From the NCBI RefSeq assembly GCF_004614165.1, contig NZ_SPVG01000250.1, positions 24,442 through 88,441 of the forward strand: a DNA stretch of 64,000 nucleotides, written 5' to 3'. Numbering within the stretch: position 1 is the first letter of the stretch; each line of letters begins with the position of its first letter. Source of the DNA: Duganella callida (GTDB lineage: Bacteria; Pseudomonadota; Gammaproteobacteria; Burkholderiales; Burkholderiaceae_D). Under the pieces are notes generated by a model. That model was not told the origin of the DNA, ran no database searches, and worked only from the letters and a program-made list of their open reading frames with translations. The translations under genes and the position numbers were made by a program. This document shows positions 62,571-64,000 of the stretch, one piece after another.

Positions 62571-62851
62571 GACTTCCCGCCCACTGAGGCCCCATACGTA
62601 CGGGAAGCCCTTAGCGGCAATTCAGGGGAAGCTTATAGTCGCCAAGATAGCGTTATCATTTGCTATCGACTTTAGCTTACCATGGGGATTTGTAAAGCCT
62701 TATCTATTTTGCATTGCAACACGAACGCCCGCCAGCTCGCCGTGTCCACTCTGGGGCACGCCGCACTATTGCGGTGCAGCACGAACGTGGCGTTGCCGCA
62801 ACGCCCGACGCCGCCGCCGCGCGGCCGGCAGTCGGCGCCCCGCCGCCCCGC
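62571..62851. other. Divergent intergenic region between gntK and the propeller sensor
   Basis: About 280 bases carrying both promoters. It contains a second operator-like site, and two direct repeats TGCARCACGAACG starting at 62715 and 62775, exactly 60 bases apart. The right half is very GC-rich. No gene is seen. Confidence 0.5.
62646..62657. promoter_or_regulatory. LacI/GntR-type operator at the gntK operon, site 2
   Basis: GATAGCGTTATC has GATA / TATC arms around a CG centre and shares GCGTTATCATTT with the site at the LacI gene (38328-38345). It is 88 bases from site 1, a spacing compatible with looping. Confidence 0.55.
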
Positions 62852-64000
62852 ATGTTATTCTATCAAGCTCTTCACCGCTCGCCGATCGCCGTCTTGCCAT
62901 CTCCACTGACCTTTCTGTTGTGCGCCGCCGGCGTCGTCAGCCTGGGCGCCGCGCCCGTCGCCCGCGCGCTCGATCCCGCCACCGCGCTGCAGGATTACCA
63001 CCACACCATCTGGACCAGCCGGGACGGCGCGCCGGCCGAAATCACCAGCATGGCGCAGACCCAGGACGGCTGGCTGTGGCTGGGCACGCCCACCGGGGTC
63101 TACCGCTTCGATGGCGTGCGCTTCGAACCGTATCAGCCGCCGGCCGGCAGCCGCCTGCTGCACAACCGCATCAGCGAACTGGTGGCCATGCCCAACGGCG
63201 ATTTGTGGATAGGCTATGTCGGCCGCGGCCTGTCGCTGCGCCATGCCGACGGCCGGCTCGAGCACGTGGCTGATGCCGACAGCAAGGTGCGCGACGTGTT
63301 CACGCTGACGCGCGACCGCGACGGCAGCATCTGGGCCGCCAGCACGCTGGGCACCCGCCGCTATGACGCGCAACGGCGCTGGCAGGCCATCGGCCGGGAG
63401 GCCGGCGTTCCGGCCGCCAGCCTGACCACCCTGGCCGACCAGCACGGCCGGCTCTATCTCGGCGCCGACGATGGCACCTATGTCCTGGACCGCGCCAGCG
63501 CCAAGTTCGAGCGCATCAGCACCGACTACACCGTCAGCCTGGTGGAATCGCCCGATGGCCAGTTGTGGGGCGGCGGCAACGGCGTGCTGCGCAAGCTGCC
63601 GACGCCGTCGCCGACCATCGCGCGGCCGGACTGGCTGAACCAGGCCGAAGGCCATGCCGCCGGCATCTTCGACCGCGACGGCAATCTGTGGACGCTGCGC
63701 TGCCCGCGCGGCCTGTGCCTGGTGCGCCAGCCGCAACGCCTCGGCGGCCGCATCCAGCCAGCGCGGGACGCCAGCGAAAAATTCGACCAGCCCTGGCAGC
63801 TCAGCAACCTGTCCACCAACCTGCTGCTCGAAGACCGGCTCGGCAATATCTGGCTGTCGACCCAGGCCGGCCTGGAACGCTTTCGCAACGCCGCCGTGCT
63901 GGCCGCGCCGGTGCCGGGCGCGGACGGCTTTTACCGGCTGGCGCGCGGCGCCGGCGACACGGTCTGGGTCACCGACGTGCGCGCCGCGCAAGTGTGGCGG
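62852..64000 (+). CDS. Two-component regulator propeller sensor, 3' truncated
   Basis: An open frame of 383 codons that runs off the right edge. A signal peptide or membrane anchor (L-T-F-L-L-C-A-A-G-V-V-S-L-G) is followed by repeated propeller motifs such as D-G-W-L-W-L-G-T-P-T-G-V-Y-R-F-D-G, N-G-D-L-W-I-G-Y-V-G-R-G-L and L-G-N-I-W-L-S-T-Q-A-G-L. This is the Reg_prop domain of periplasmic sensors that usually continue with a Y_Y_Y domain and a histidine kinase or diguanylate cyclase. The output domain is outside the window. Divergent from the gntK operon, it may sense the operon's substrate. The ATG at 62852 has no strong ribosome site. Confidence 0.85.
   Translation, partial: MLFYQALHRSPIAVLPSPLTFLLCAAGVVSLGAAPVARALDPATALQDYHHTIWTSRDGAPAEITSMAQTQDGWLWLGTPTGVYRFDGVRFEPYQPPAGSRLLHNRISELVAMPNGDLWIGYVGRGLSLRHADGRLEHVADADSKVRDVFTLTRDRDGSIWAASTLGTRRYDAQRRWQAIGREAGVPAASLTTLADQHGRLYLGADDGTYVLDRASAKFERISTDYTVSLVESPDGQLWGGGNGVLRKLPTPSPTIARPDWLNQAEGHAAGIFDRDGNLWTLRCPRGLCLVRQPQRLGGRIQPARDASEKFDQPWQLSNLSTNLLLEDRLGNIWLSTQAGLERFRNAAVLAAPVPGADGFYRLARGAGDTVWVTDVRAAQVWR

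Noticed and set aside
62754-62774. GGCACG followed by TTGC, sigma-54-like
   Set aside because: Spacing between the halves is several bases too long for a -24/-12 promoter.
1-64000. tRNA, rRNA, CRISPR arrays, insertion sequences, prophage
   Set aside because: No cloverleaf, rRNA segment, regularly spaced repeat array, transposase or phage gene was recognised by reading; a tRNAscan or Infernal run would be the decisive check.

Overview
The window (about 64 kb, high GC, dense strongly biased coding) looks like the chromosome of a plant-polymer-degrading betaproteobacterium. The best guess is Oxalobacteraceae of the Massilia / Duganella / Pseudoduganella type. The evidence is a PEP-CTERM surface protein, a Weimberg-type D-xylose operon, a 3-hydroxybutyrate dehydrogenase and many TonB-dependent or polymer-degrading functions. 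This placement is inferred from gene families, not from a marker gene. I see no rRNA or tRNA gene, CRISPR array, prophage or insertion sequence.

Layout. 1-8 kb: the end of a di-haem cytochrome c peroxidase, an EF-hand-like unknown protein, a PEP-CTERM protein behind a possible sigma-54 promoter, a large secreted pectate lyase / pectin methylesterase fusion, and a DUF3311 + sodium:solute symporter pair. 8-16.9 kb: mostly housekeeping and unknown genes (phosphodiesterase-type hydrolase, single-domain response regulator, AhpD-like / patatin / 3-hydroxybutyrate dehydrogenase chain, two VOC proteins, a PagL-like lipid A deacylase). 16.9-39.5 kb: a xylan utilisation locus. Its minus-strand operon runs gudD - xylX - xylB - xylC - xylD - xylFGH - GH3. 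Divergently there is a GDSL esterase - GH43 - GH115 operon, followed by a GH10 xylanase, a GH67 alpha-glucuronidase and a LacI regulator. 39.5-51 kb: a 90-bp perfect palindrome, a type-B carboxylesterase, an M1 peptidase - DUF6702 - TonB receptor triad, an aldo/keto reductase, a chemoreceptor, and a PhnD-like / fatty acid desaturase pair. 51-64 kb: a Crp/Fnr regulator, an ATP-grasp-like protein, a small protein, and a second minus-strand utilisation operon (gntK - TonB receptor - GntP permease - double beta-helix protein - alpha/beta hydrolase). It is divergent from a truncated two-component propeller sensor at the right edge.

How it works together. Secreted GH10, GH43, GH3, the esterase and two unrelated alpha-glucuronidases (GH115 for polymer or internal side chains, GH67 for oligomer ends) would strip glucuronoxylan to xylose and (methyl)glucuronate. 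XylFGH imports xylose. XylB, XylC, XylD and XylX oxidise it to alpha-ketoglutarate semialdehyde. GudD handles glucarate, whose usual route also ends at that semialdehyde, so backbone and side chain appear to converge on one node. Five operator-like sites, several with a TAGCGCTA or CG-centred core, lie in front of both xylan transcription units, at the LacI gene and at the gntK operon. This suggests a shared LacI-family regulon.
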